Of a stretch of DNA of 64,000 nucleotides, positions 44,863 through 55,192 are shown in pieces. Within the stretch, counting starts at the first letter, position 1, and each line of letters starts with the position of its first letter. The position numbers and the translations under genes were made by a program. The stretch spans positions 992,001 through 1,056,000 of the forward strand of contig JAJFPB010000011.1 of the NCBI GenBank assembly GCA_020881915.1, given 5' to 3'. Under the pieces are notes generated by a model that saw nothing but the letters and a program-made list of their open reading frames with translations, was not told the DNA's origin and made no database searches. Source of the DNA: Paramyrothecium sp. XJ0827. Taxonomy: Eukaryota > Ascomycota > Sordariomycetes > Hypocreales > Stachybotryaceae.

Positions 44863-45364
44863 CTAGTAATTTCGCCTATGATAGAAGTACCAGCATTTAC
44901 GCTTGTTACAAAGGGAAACCTTACATATATTACAGATCCACTGTGTGTTTGTACCTCTTTCTAGATGCCCGGCCTGTCGATTGAGGGCATCGTCATCTAG
45001 CTGCCCTAGGACCGTACGGCTGCCACGGATCGAGCTTTGGGACCGAGGGCCAATTTGAACGCCTTTACAAGCAAGACAGTCTGAGTGCGACCACTTTGGC
45101 TCCCGCTGGACAGCTTTATGCTGTTCAAACGGCGTGGAAGTGTCCCCAGCTCGATAGATCTGTCTTGTCTGACCTTCCTGACCGTAAACCCTGAAGATCT
45201 CGTCCACAAGGGCCTGCAAAAACAGGCTCTGTGCTATATGCCGCTTCCACGCTGGCTGCCCTAGCTTTTGCAATAGGAAGCTATTCGTAAGGGCCACAGA
45301 TAGGAGGAAGGACCAGGACAAGGCCGGGGCAGGACCCCGTCTCTGATGATGTCTGTCAGTTATA
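44863..45364 (-). pseudogene. piggyBac-like transposase relic, copy 3
   Basis: The minus strand reads TDRHHQRRGPAPALSWSFLL, SVALTNSFLLQKLGQPAWKR, HSDCLACKGVQIGPRSQSS, then the Cys-rich end (WICNICKVSLCNKRKCWYFY) and a stop at 44863. It aligns with the C-terminal thirds of copies 1 and 2, closer to copy 1. The 5' side is cut by the pogo element at 45367. Beyond that element (47575 to about 47690, minus strand) only traces (PEGADNY joining to ITDRHHQRRG, and a GTCAACC acceptor-like site) continue the frame. No terminal repeats remain. Dead. Confidence 0.82.
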
Positions 45365-45366
45365 TA

Positions 45367-47572
45367 CCATGCCCCACCACCCTTTCGGACACCCCACCCT
45401 TTCGGACTAACACCTCAGGTCATTCCCACCAAAAACCCACCAATTGAATTGACCAGTTAGCTAAACAATTTTGAGGTTATACACAAATTAAATATACCAT
45501 TTTGTAGAGAATTGACTCTTCTATTCGTATCGCCGTTTTTTATGACCCTACCCGATCTGGTCGTGATTTGAGGCGACTCCGGGACCGTCACGACTTGAAT
45601 TGTTGAAGCCATCTCCACGTCTGATTCTGCCTCCTCCTCCGAGTCAAGTTCCACCACAATAGTCAATCCGCCGTCTCCAACTTCCGTAATCCTTTCACCT
45701 TGGCCCAGAGCCTCGCTGAGGGCAATGAATCGCCTATTCGGGTTCCGTATGGCCCTTCTCTTCTTTCCTCTTTCCAACCGGGCTACCTTCTCCTGCAGGC
45801 TGGCAATTTGGACTTTGTGGGCCGCAATGAGTTGTCCTTGGGCCTCAAAGCCTTTGGCTATAATGTTATGTCGTCGTCGAGTGCTAGGGGTTTTGCCTTT
45901 GCCCAAATCACGGATTTGACGCCCGACTTTTGGTGTATCGTCTGAGCCCAAACAAGGACTAGATTCTGGAGGCCCACTCTCTGGCCTCTCTGCCTTGTCT
46001 TCTTGAATTTCTGGATGCTTCAATGCCTTAGCCCGGGAGACTGGCCAATTCCCAGTTACTCTCCAGCTGGATAATACATTCTATGTGGTCATCCCGATCT
46101 CCCGTGCCTTGGCATAAGCCCGTATAAAATTGACTTTGTCAACGGGTGTGGAATCCGTGAGAGAAGTCAACTTATCAAGCTCTTTTCGATATGCCGTCTT
46201 CATGGCATTAAAATCTCCGTTATCCAATGGTTGGAGGCCATGAGAACAGTGGGCAGGGAGATAACAACAATAGATGTTATTCAAAAAGCATAAGGTCATC
46301 CACTCGTCCTACCACTTCATGTTAACATTGACCTTTGGGAATAGAAGTGAAGAACGCACCGTTGCATGACTTCCATGGCCGTCCATGATGATAAGTCTGG
46401 CATCAGAGGCATCTGCAGGCTTAGTCTGTGGCATATATACCTCTTCGAGCCACCTAACGGCGATGTGGTTGTCCGTCCACCCGTTGGGTGAGGTTATATA
46501 ATGCCAATCAGCTATTTTCCGAAACTCGTTCAAAAACCACTGCGATTGGAGTTCTTTGCCCTTAAAATGATGCTAGGCCTAAGAGCACGCCCGTCTGCGG
46601 TGATAGCCTCAATGAATGAGGTCCAGGTACGGGATTGGGAGCCTTTAAGAAATGCCTTCTTCTTAGGATCTGCACTTCCAACCACCAAACTATCCAGCCC
46701 TAATGGAATCAATCTGATCAGTTACATCCATGAACAAAGGCATGAACACCCACCAAAACCGGACATAATACTTCCCTCGTCCATGTTAACGGTGTTCTCC
46801 GGTTTGATCCATCCATATTCCGTTTCTCGGATATCAAAGTACCAGTTCACGGCTTTGGGAGTGAATGAGTCAAACCTGTTGGCTTCTTGACGTTTTCCAC
46901 GCTTGGTCTTGATCTCTGGATAACGATTGATGAACCTGGCTACCCAGTTGGCCCCCAATATCCCCTTGTCGTTTTGTTGATTCAGGAGGGCCACGACGCA
47001 GGCACGAATCTGACTGTGAGAGGGAGCATAACCCAAAGACTCTTGACGAAGAATCCAGTAGACTAAATGAGCTTCTTGATTCTCGGACAGACGTGCTTTT
47101 GGCTGAATCTGATCGGCTAAGGCACCCCGTCCGTTGAGTCTATCGGAGACGGTCTGCTTTGGCACTCCCCACTTCTGACAAGCCTTGGTGAGGGATAGAC
47201 GCTTATTTGTGACGTCTGATATAGCGTTAGCAATCGTTTCTTCTGAATAAACGTGTCGAGGCCTTTTACGAGTCATTGTGATGACATTGTTGAAGATTGA
47301 GAGAAAGAGAGGAGAGTGAATTCAGGAGGAAATTTGGTGGCTGTCAGCCAATATTGCAGGACAAGGTGCGCACGGTCCCCAAAGTTCCGATCAACCAAAT
47401 AAATTGCGTATAATGATCTTCAGTCATTTTTATAATCGTTGAAGGCGACGGCTGGCGAATAACTTCAAATTTGAGCCTAATCTCTATAAGTGATGTGGTT
47501 GAGTTTTATATGGGCTGGTAGATTTTTTGCTGTCCGAAAGGGTGGGGCGTCCGAAAGGGTGGTGGGGCATGG
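45367..47572 (-). mobile_element. pogo-like element inserted in the piggyBac-like relic
   Basis: The ends CCATGCCCCACCACCCTTTC and its inverse border the element at 45367 and 47572. Each end contains a second CCACCCTTTCGGAC copy, so the repeats run about 40 bp. TA stands on both sides (45365-45366, 47573-47574), and removing the element with one TA rejoins the piggyBac-like frame (ADNYITDRHHQRRG). It is 2206 bp with a broken transposase gene on the minus strand. Its TIR and protein differ from those of the 30.5-33.2 kb pogo element, so it is a second family. Confidence 0.92.
45457..47276 (-). pseudogene. pogo-like transposase (CENP-B HTH plus DDE), broken
   Basis: From ATG 47276: psq-type HTH (YSEETIANAISDVTNKRLSL), CENPB-type HTH (RLSENQEAHLVYWILRQESL), then the core with VNMDEGSIMSGFG (first Asp). 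A shift near 46730 leads to DSLVVGSADPKKKAFLKGSQ. Another near 46530 gives WFLNEFRKIADWHYITSPNG and LIIMDGHGSHATVRSSLLFP (second Asp). A further break near 46310 precedes HCSHGLQPLDNGDFNAMKTA (third position). The last part (46023-45457) is a basic and then acidic tail with a coiled-coil-like segment (KVQIASLQEKVARLERGKKR). At least three breaks; non-functional. Confidence 0.87.
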
Positions 47573-47574
47573 TA

Positions 47575-47868
47575 GTTATCTGCGCCCTCAGGGCTGGAAC
47601 AGTCGCCGTTTCGGGTGTCCTGACAATGTGATAGTGCTAATCCCGACTACTCCTACGCCTGGTTGACCTTTCATAGACCCGCCTCATCTCTCGCCGATGG
47701 ATCGCGCGGCGCGCGGCGCCCCTGTGGAGTTCGGTGGAGGGCATATTCGTGTCGTGTAAATGGTGCGCGGAAGAGGCACGAATGAGGGGCTCGCCCCTTC
47801 ATTTGTATGGTGGTCGCCCGTAGCTTTCAGGCGCGGATAAAGTGTAAGTCATTCGTTGGCTTTTTGAC
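47575..47868. other. Junction between the piggyBac-like relic and the kinase relic
   Basis: The first about 115 bp are faint 5' remains of piggyBac-like copy 3 on the minus strand. The rest, up to the truncated histidine kinase, is not recognisable. This is where the kinase lost its ATPase domain. Confidence 0.5.
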
Positions 47869-49081
47869 TTATCGAAGTGAATCTCCTTGGGCAGCCTTTG
47901 GTAGCTCCGGCGATAGATGGACTTTGAAGTTGACTCCATGGCGCAACATCACTTGCGCGTTCCGCAATACCGATGAGATAATGCTCGTGACATCCACCAG
48001 CCCTGAACTCATAGAGGCATTGTCTGATGTCAGCTTAGAATAGTCGAGGATATCATTAATGACCTGGAGCAGGACTTGGCCCGAATCTGCAATAAGATCG
48101 GCCATCTCACGTTGATCCTTGCTCAATGTAGTATCAATGAGGACGGCACACGCCGACAGCATGCCATGCATCGGCGTTCGGATCTCATGGCTCATTTTGG
48201 CCAAGAAATCGCTTTTCAACTTGGATCTGCCTTCATATGCGGCTACTAGTCGCATCTCGCCCTCTCTCGTCTTTGTCAAGTCTCTTGTGACCTTGCCGAA
48301 GCCGATATGGATTCCATTCCTACGGACAGCGGTGACGACGATATTAGCCCAGAAACGACTACCGTCCTTACGGTAGCGCCAGCCCTCGTCTTCCACTCGT
48401 CCATCATGCAAGCAAGTCTCCAATTCTTTTTCGGGTTTTCCGGCCCGAAGATCGTCCTCACCGTAGAAGATAGAGAAATGTTTCCCAACGATATCATCTT
48501 CTGCATAACTCTTAAGTAGCTCTGCCCCAGTATTCCATGTCATCACATAACCCCGGGTATCGAGGAGAAAAATCGCATAATCTTTTACTGTCTGGACGAG
48601 AAGACGGAACATCTCATCAACGGAGAGCAGATTTTGAGCCACTTCCCCACCGGTAGGACTGACGTGGGTTTCTTCCACCTCCCATTCCAAAACCAGCGAT
48701 AGTAACCTGTCCTTCCTAGCGATGGGAATGATGCGAGCCGACCAAGACGCATTGTGCGTGTTATAGGCAGCATGACAAAGTCGCAGTTGTTGAGCAGCGA
48801 CTGCTAATTCGAGCTAAGCGTCCCGACCGTGAAGCCCCATAGAGCGCGGCGAACAAATCCCTGCCAACTAGCTCTTCCCTTTGCCGCTCCCATGCGCCCA
48901 GCAAGCCGTTAGAAACTCTCTGTATACAGTAAGACGGCGACAGGACGAGGGTTGGGACCGGGGATAAGTCCCAAATGTCGCTGGTGTCCAAGTCACCCAT
49001 GCCAGAGGGTGTCTGGAACTCAAATTTAGGGTCTTCGTGAAGAATATGTGAATTGTACGAATGGGGGACTTCATCCGTCAT
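47869..49081 (-). pseudogene. PAS-containing histidine kinase, truncated
   Basis: Starts at ATG 49081 (MTDEVPHSYNSHI) with a PAS-like region (LSPVPTLVLSPSYCIQRVSN, ELVGRDLFAALYG). A frameshift near 48835 and a TAG at 48814-48816 (CAG expected) precede LELAVAAQQLRLCHAAYN. A second PAS domain follows (YAIFLLDTRGYVMTWNTGAE, GKHFSIFYGEDD, DEGWRYRKDGSRFWANIVVT), then the HisKA helix with the phospho-acceptor His (FLAKMSHEIRTPMHGMLSAC) and its partner helix (LQVINDILDYSKL). The frame ends at AAQGDSLR-stop, exactly where the HATPase domain should begin. Fungal hybrid kinases normally continue with HATPase and receiver domains (over 700 aa more). This copy therefore lacks all catalytic parts. Intact relatives sense stress through cytosolic phosphorelay. 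Confidence 0.85.
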
Positions 49082-49598
49082 TTTACTGTCCTCCACAAGG
49101 TTAAAAGAAGGGAAATGTATGACCACTTGCGTCGAGGTCAGCGTTAAGCAGCCCGCCATGGCTAGCGTCACATGGCGTCACCCGTGTGCAACAGCCGCAG
49201 TTCACAAACAGCTGAAGATACTTGAGCGCTCGTGGCAAATTTTAGAATTCGGCAGTTGAACGACAAATGGAGCACACTTGAACCCACGATTGAGGAGAAA
49301 GTAGAGGAGGAAGTATGGAATGATGATTGTAATCCTCTACGTTACCCGATGGTCCGAGTGCAATAACAACGAACTCCCTACCCTCTGTTGGACACGGCCT
49401 AGCTTTGTTTGGTCCATATCTGGTTATATCAACAAGGACAAAAAAACAACAAGGACAAAAAAATTAGCCTCTAAATTGGCCTCTCTTATCCAAGCAATTT
49501 GGGTGAATCATGGCAGTCGGTCAAATCTGGGATACGTATGGTATAATCATCACCATGGTCTCCATTTACCTCAGGCACCCATACGGCCCAGTTGAGCC
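49082..49598. other. Intergenic, no gene seen
   Basis: Nothing recognisable. A 91-codon plus frame (49320-49595) has a low-complexity Lys/Thr stretch and no domain. Confidence 0.45.
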
Positions 49599-49928
49599 TC
49601 AGCCCTTGGAGCTACCCTTCCAAAACTTATCGTCAACTATCTCTCTCTTACCCAAGCGCTGATTCTTAGCAAAGGAGGAGTTATGCTTATCCACTTCCTC
49701 CTGCTGCTCATCCGTGAGCTGGCTTGCCGTGTTCAAGCCCGAGCCCCTGACATTCGAGTTGTAGATCTTAGGCTTGGCGCGAGCATTGGGTGATGAATTG
49801 CAGCCATTCCCTGTTGGGTTAATGTTTGTATTGGTGGTCAGGAGATTTTTAATACGGGCGGAGGATAACAGGGACGGATAAGTTGTAATGCAGCGACGGA
49901 TGATGGTGAGTCGAATCGAAGAGCGCAT
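49599..49928 (-). CDS. Small uncharacterised protein
   Basis: From the ATG at 49928, 109 aa: a basic N-terminus (MRSSIRLTIIRRCITTYPSL) that could be a mitochondrial presequence, a Ser/Asn-rich middle, and a charged C-terminus (LTDEQQEEVDKHNSSFAKNQ, VDDKFWKG). The end pattern suggests a short conserved fungal protein, but I cannot name a family. The frame is open further upstream without an ATG. No damage is visible. Confidence 0.5.
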   Translation of the reverse strand: MRSSIRLTIIRRCITTYPSLLSSARIKNLLTTNTNINPTGNGCNSSPNARAKPKIYNSNVRGSGLNTASQLTDEQQEEVDKHNSSFAKNQRLGKREIVDDKFWKGSSKG

Positions 49929-50569
49929 CTTGCTGCGACTAACTGGTGCACTCTCCACGTGGGTATTTTTTTGCTTACTTGGCGAGCTATCGGTCAATGT
50001 TGGTTGCAATAGGACTGTGTCCTGGTCATGAGTTGAGACGAGGGTCCTTAGGCTGCGTCAACCTTCGTTATTCAGGAAAGTGTAATCGGCTGCCAGAAAT
50101 GTAATCAGGCAGGAGAGTCAGGTTTGAAAACTGCAGAATAAATCATTAGGATGGGACGACAGAAGAAGAAAAGGGGGGAAGTGGACAGCTAGATAATACA
50201 CGGGCTCAGGTGAGAAGATATTATGTAAATAGCCGATAGTGGCCCTTCTGACGCACATCACCGGGCGTAATAGACTTTGTATGTACACTATCCTAGCCTA
50301 GCTCCAGTGTTACTCTCCCTCAGGAATAACAACGTCCATAGGAATTCTGACTTCGGTGGCAAAATTGCTCCGGTCCTGACGTCATTAAGCCAATTGTGAC
50401 CTTACAAACACTTACCCTGCAACCATCTCGACGTTTAATAGCTAATGCCCCAGCCCCCAACATTTTTGCCACAAACCAAGCTATCTTAGCCATCGGGAAA
50501 AATCATCTAGCCAGTTTCAAAAACGGTATTTTCGCCAGATATTTACAACATAAGGTGATTGTGTTCATC
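49929..50569. other. Intergenic, no gene seen
   Basis: Between divergent small genes. The rhodanese frame is open upstream from 50396, but only a GTG is available there and the encoded stretch is not family-like. Confidence 0.45.
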
Positions 50570-51244
50570 ATGGTGGGCGCTAATCTCTTCTCCAAGTACC
50601 ATTTACCTAAATGGAGCTATCCCATGTCTTCGCACTCAATCAACTATCCTAGCTGGTTCGGCGTACCATCAAATCAACGCTCATTCTCCACCTTTCTGGT
50701 GAGCCCAAGGGATCTGCACGAAGCTATGAGGATGAGTCCATCCAGTGTCTCGACGGAACCTCGCATAATTCCCTTGTGCACCACTTGGTTCCCAGACGAT
50801 GACTCCGAGGGTCGCACAGGTATCCAGGCCTTCCGCGAGAAACGAATCCCAAAAGCTCGCTTCTTCGACCTCAACAAGGTCATTGATGCGCATTCACCTT
50901 ATCCTCATATGTTGCCCGGCGCTGAAGACTTCGCTGCTTCAATGGGCGAGCTGGGCATTCGTAAGGAGGACATCCTGGTAGTGTATGACACGCAGGAGCT
51001 GGGTATCTTGTCGGCACCGAGGGTGGGCTGGATGTTGAAAGCCTTCGGCCATCCAAGGGTGTACATCCTTAATAATTTCAAGCTATGGGTTGAACAGGAA
51101 CTACCAATGGAAAATGGAGCAATACAAGCTGTCGAACCATCTACCTATCCGGTTCCTATGCGTGGTGAAGCAAAGCTTGCTACCTTGGAGGATGTCCGCG
51201 CAGCGACTACGGACTATAACAAGGGCCAGAAGGCAAACCACTAA
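50570..51244 (+). pseudogene. Rhodanese-type sulfurtransferase, N-terminal domain only
   Basis: From ATG 50570 (alternative ATG 50624), 224 aa. After a Ser-rich leader that may target mitochondria (NQRSFSTFLVSPRDLHEAM) comes the first, non-catalytic rhodanese domain of thiosulfate/3-mercaptopyruvate sulfurtransferases: TWFPDDDSEGRTGIQAFREK, RIPKARFFDLNKVIDAHSPY, HMLPGAEDFAASMGELGIRK, DILVVYDTQELGILSAPRVG. The frame stops shortly after the inter-domain linker (TLEDVRAATTDYNKG). The second domain with the catalytic Cys loop, normally another 120-150 residues, is absent here and not found downstream. So it is probably a truncated relic of a TUM1-like gene, or lacks an unrecognised 3' exon. It cannot be an active sulfurtransferase as it stands. 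Confidence 0.82.
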
Positions 51245-51960
51245 GCTAAATGTAAAAGAGGCATGAAAGTGCGAGAGGGGTTGCTTAATACTATTTCACT
51301 AATTACTATCCGCGTTGGCATCCGTAGATCCTCATGTATGCTCGTGCCTGCCTTTGATGCCATACCCGCTCTGCGCTTTTTGCAACAAGACTCGACTATC
51401 ACAGGCCTAGAGGACGGTGTTCGGTAAGTTAAATAGTTTGTTTGATATTTATTCGCTAATTGATTGCAGTAATCTCAAGTTCTGAGATATTCCTGAGAAT
51501 CTTGCTACTCCAGATATTCTTTTCAAAGCAGTCCGCAGTCAGAATCAAGCCCTCTTTGAGTCACTTATCTCACAAGGTATAAGCCTTCCTGCCTAATCTG
51601 AACAAGGGAAAACTGCATTACACTAACGTATATCATCTGGGGCGAATCGTACTTCAGCGGTGACTGTTCAGTGGTTTCACTCAACATGATTGTCTTTTAG
51701 GAGCAGCTCGACTGGCTTTAGAGCAAAGTTCCACAGTGACCTCTACTGAAGCCGCCTGGCAACTCACAAAACCGTCTCTCGCCACTTCCGTCCGAACCGG
51801 CTCAGGAGCTGCTTCTGTCGTCGTATTCGGTGGCGAGATAGGACCCGACAAGGAGGAGTTGAGCGCCGGGCGAACGTCGACAAAAGGTGGATGTACTGCG
51901 CTTTTAAACCCGGTCGCAAACAGCGGCATGTAATATCGTCTGCGTTCAATATTTGAATCT
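51245..51960. other. No clear gene; possible 3' remains of the RGS gene
   Basis: Minus-strand frames at 51681-52091 and 51764-52036 overlap the 3' side of the RGS gene and may hold its decayed C-terminus, but no domain is recognised. The rest is empty. Confidence 0.35.
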
Positions 51961-52545
51961 TTATGGGTGCGACATAGCGTGGCGCCTGGCCCTTCCCCAA
52001 TATCTTTTGCATACAGCGGTAGTATGATAGAAACACCCCGTAGATCTGCGCATGGCCAACTTTGAGACGGGCGAGTTCCTTTTGCCGTCATCTGCCCCGC
52101 TAGGGGAATTTTGACGCTGTAAAGGTCTGACTGACTCGAAGAAAGGAACGAGGAGGGTGTTGTTCACGAGGTCGTAGATAATCCGACGAGGCTCGTCGAG
52201 TTCAGAAGGGTGAGGGGGTCGAGATCCGCCTTGGATATTCAATAAGTGATTTCGTTCTCGGCAAGAGATATTGACTTGTCGAGATCCACAAGGAGCGATG
52301 TAAAGTCGTATCAGCCTTCGCCATGATGAAGTTACACGATCACTTCTATCACTGGACATAGGGCTTTCGGCAACTAGCTGGTTATAAAAGAAGGCATAAT
52401 TTTCAGCATCCAAGAGGAACTCGAGAGTCTCTATGCAGTGATGTTGGGATAGATACGCCACGAAGGCCTGCAAATTCCATGGCGGCAAAGAGAGATCCGA
52501 AAGGATCTCGTCCAGGGAAGGGGGGCCGGGGCCAATCGTCTCCAT
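51961..52545 (-). CDS. RGS-domain protein, probably truncated
   Basis: From ATG 52545, 194 aa. An RGS domain occupies residues about 10-150: PSLDEILSDLSLPPWNLQAF, VAYLSQHHCIETLEFLLDAE, WRRLIRLYIAPCGSRQVNIS, RRIIYDLVNNTLLVPFFESV. It belongs to the ascomycete group in which the RGS core opens the protein (PPSL-x-E-I-L, then W-x-L-x-A-F). RGS proteins speed GTP hydrolysis by heterotrimeric G-protein alpha subunits. The segment after SKLAMRRSTG turns to unrelated sequence and stops; relatives usually continue with a basic Ser-rich tail and often a membrane part. A frameshift near 52000 is likely. The RGS core itself is complete, so activity cannot be excluded. Confidence 0.8.
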   Translation of the reverse strand: METIGPGPPSLDEILSDLSLPPWNLQAFVAYLSQHHCIETLEFLLDAENYAFFYNQLVAESPMSSDRSDRVTSSWRRLIRLYIAPCGSRQVNISCRERNHLLNIQGGSRPPHPSELDEPRRIIYDLVNNTLLVPFFESVRPLQRQNSPSGADDGKRNSPVSKLAMRRSTGCFYHTTAVCKRYWGRARRHAMSHP

Positions 52546-53233
52546 ACAAGAGTTTGTGGTACACGTTCTTGCTATACATATATACTGGTCATTAGACCTA
52601 GGCTATATGCAATTCGGAAATCAAAGATGTCCTAGGAAACTGGAGTGAAACTTCTTTTGTGAAGTGTCGAGTGTCTGAATGTCAGAGGGTGGGGTGACTC
52701 AATCCGAGCATTTTCTTACCGGGCCAGGTAGAATTATAAAGTGATCTTATGTCCTCCGTATCCCTATGACTGCCATAAGCCGCATTGTACAAAATTAGCT
52801 CCATACCACCATCAGCCATAGCGTCATACAGATATCTACCTCTAGGAAAGCCGGTAGCTATTACTAGATAAAGTAGCCCTTTTGTAGCTGTCGTTAGTGT
52901 AAGTACTTCTTGTGACGATCGAGGGTGTCCTTACACCGAAAGGTATAGGGTAACTAAGGATCGTTGGGGTTCGTTTGTCCTTAGACAGAACGACGGGAAG
53001 GTATCTGAAGCACACAAGGGGTTGTCACTAGTCTATGAGAGAACAGTGCGATGAAGGTTGTCTCGGGGACTGTATGTTATTGATAGCTGGTAAGTTCTGG
53101 TCTAAGGGAAGGCGGGAACTTCCCATCTATATACTCGCTAACTATTTCAAATGAGTGTATTGGATCGCCTTCCTGCGTGATCCTTGGATCGTGGTATGCA
53201 TCGCTCCATGGAGCGTTGCATATTGCGATCCTC
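52546..53233. other. No gene seen
   Basis: Nothing assignable. 52890-53130 has a GT-rich, repeat-like texture that could be LTR remains, but no matching second copy or TG/CA pair was found. Confidence 0.4.
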
Positions 53234-53554
53234 CTATGATTGGCTGGGAGGGGCGGTAGTCTTCTTTCCTCCTAGCCAGGCTGGTACCGTTCCCCTTTGA
53301 ACCCCTAGGATGGCCACAGCATCGCGCCCAATGTATTCTCCTGTTGTGCGTCGGAATCTGTTACTCTGTTGGTCCCACGTGACCATGTCCTTGGTGAGGA
53401 CTGGCATATGTTTGAGTCGTGGTCCGGCGGTTGGTTCGTCTAGCTTTGCTACGTAACATCCGTCGTAACCGGTACGGGTCATGATTATTCCGTACCGGCT
53501 TAGTAACGAGGTTAGTGTGGGTCGTGACACTTCTACTATCCCCTTGGCAGTCAT
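53234..53554 (-). CDS. Uncharacterised 106-aa protein or fragment
   Basis: From ATG 53554: MTAKGIVEVSRPTLTSLLSR, YGIIMTRTGYDGCYVAKLDE, then KHMPVLTKDMVTWDQQSNRF, RRTTGEYIGRDAVAILGVQR, GTVPAWLGG. The sequence looks like genuine protein. Its second half suggests a short structured unit, but I recognise no family. No partner genes or terminal repeats are evident. It could be a piece of an unknown mobile element. Confidence 0.35.
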   Translation of the reverse strand: MTAKGIVEVSRPTLTSLLSRYGIIMTRTGYDGCYVAKLDEPTAGPRLKHMPVLTKDMVTWDQQSNRFRRTTGEYIGRDAVAILGVQRGTVPAWLGGKKTTAPPSQS

Positions 53555-54870
53555 AAGGTGCAGCAGATGTACTGAGCCAGGATTTAAGCAAATAGTATAA
53601 TACGAAAAACCCGGTACTTAAATTAGATACAAAATCACTAATAATATTAAGTACCTTATTTTCTTCCTAAACATCTAAGTACAAAAGCGCCCTAACTTCT
53701 GTACTAATATTATAAGTAACTGCCTGTACGTGGGGGCTGACTCAGCTGCCGTGGAGCCAGGTACATCTACTGCACCTTCTGACTGCCAAGGGGATATAAG
53801 AAATGACTAGAATAACAATGTCACAGCCCTTTTCCGCGTCTAAATTGGTTGAAAATGGTCTAGCAAGGTCACAATGCGGCTTATGGCAGTCAAAGGGATA
53901 ATATGGATAGCTTCCTGCTCCACTTCCCCTGCGCGAGCGATGAAACCTTGGTTCCTTTCCTTGCCATCATGATATTGTGGCTTCTATGTCCCTTTTTCCC
54001 TCAAAATTCCCACCAGCCCGCTAATTATTCCACCGTGCTTATTCAGTGGCAGCGCTAGCCTGCAGCAGGCATAGTCACTAGGCCGACCCAGCGACTCGAC
54101 GTTGAAATCAAACTTTCATGGAAACCACCTGGGGGGTTGTCGGCGGCATTGGCTGCCACAAATCCGCTAGAGATGCATAGGGTAAGGTTGGTTGACTCCA
54201 ACTATTCCAACAGGATGTTAGTGTGTATCTCCGTCACGCCACCTTAACTTTCCTGATGACTAAGGTAGGTGGGTGCAGGTTATTACGTATATGTATGACG
54301 ACCCACCCCTGTGCCTCAATGGCGAGGTCCTTCCCCCCACCAACTACGAACTTGCGCAGTACACACCTAGATTGCGAATATGGAATATGGAAAAATGGGT
54401 TCACTAAAAAAATCCGAGTCACCTGCCGAGAGAAACAAGGACCTCCTGCGCATGTATGGAAAGTTACCAACCAGAGGAAGTCTCCTCCATCACCAGTTAG
54501 AGGCAAGTAAAATACCCCAAGATGCTCGTGCCCGGTAACAATTGAGCTAACTCGGCTATCACTGCAAGGGAAGAAAGTATTTTGATTCGGGTGACTTTGC
54601 CCTCTCGCAGGCCAAGAAGCCTTCCAACATCGGCGCCGTAAATACTGGCAGCGAACACCCCATCCGGAACGATATATCGAGTCCTTCATGTCCAGTACCG
54701 GACTCTAGCAACGTTGTTAATCAGGACTCACGAACTGAAAATAAGACTGGTGGGTTGAAAGCTACTACCCACCTCCAACGGGAGATTGGAGTTCAGGAGC
54801 AGGGTGGCTGACTTTTAAGCTCCCCACGTAGTCTTAATGTGTCTGGACTATTAGGAGGGCTACTTCGCTT
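53555..54870. other. Long stretch without recognisable genes
   Basis: About 1.3 kb with an AT-rich first part (53.58-53.72 kb) and overlapping domain-less frames near 54.2-54.7 kb. Nothing supportable. Confidence 0.5.
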
Positions 54871-54951
54871 CTCCAGGCCCACCTCACACTCGCGGTGGGG
54901 GCACGCCGACTAGGAAAAGGTTCGTTAACTGGGAAAAGCTCGGTACATCAA
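54871..54951. repeat. Decayed solo pogo terminal repeat
   Basis: GCCGACTAGGAAAAGG, GTTAACTGGGAAAAG and a terminal GGTAC align with ACCGACCGGGAAAA, GTCGACCGGGAAAAG and GGTAC of the pogo terminal repeat at 30.52-30.57 kb. The surrounding C-rich and G-rich parts align too. Most differences are C to T or G to A. No transposase lies next to it, so it is a relic end or a short non-autonomous derivative. Confidence 0.6.
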
Positions 54952-55192
54952 TCATGCAGTGATTTGCACTCAAATAAAAGTATTTCTTTTCCTGCGCTAA
55001 TCCAGAGTGGCGCATCATTCATTAATAATGATTGATAATGATCACAATGATTGATCATTATCAATCATTTCATTGACGGCTTACCCCACATAATGATCAT
55101 TGCATTGTGGGCAAGGCAATGAAATGACGATAATGAAATGATAGGCGGGACTGGTGAGAGCTGGCGCGAGCCGAGCATCAGCAAAAGCAAAG

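Noticed and set aside
52890..53130. Solo LTR of a copia-type element
   Set aside because: No second copy, no TG...CA border with target duplication, and no retroelement coding nearby.
54525..54600. tRNA- or SINE-like sequence (TAGCTCAATTG on the minus strand resembles an A box)
   Set aside because: No cloverleaf can be formed and no B box at the right distance.
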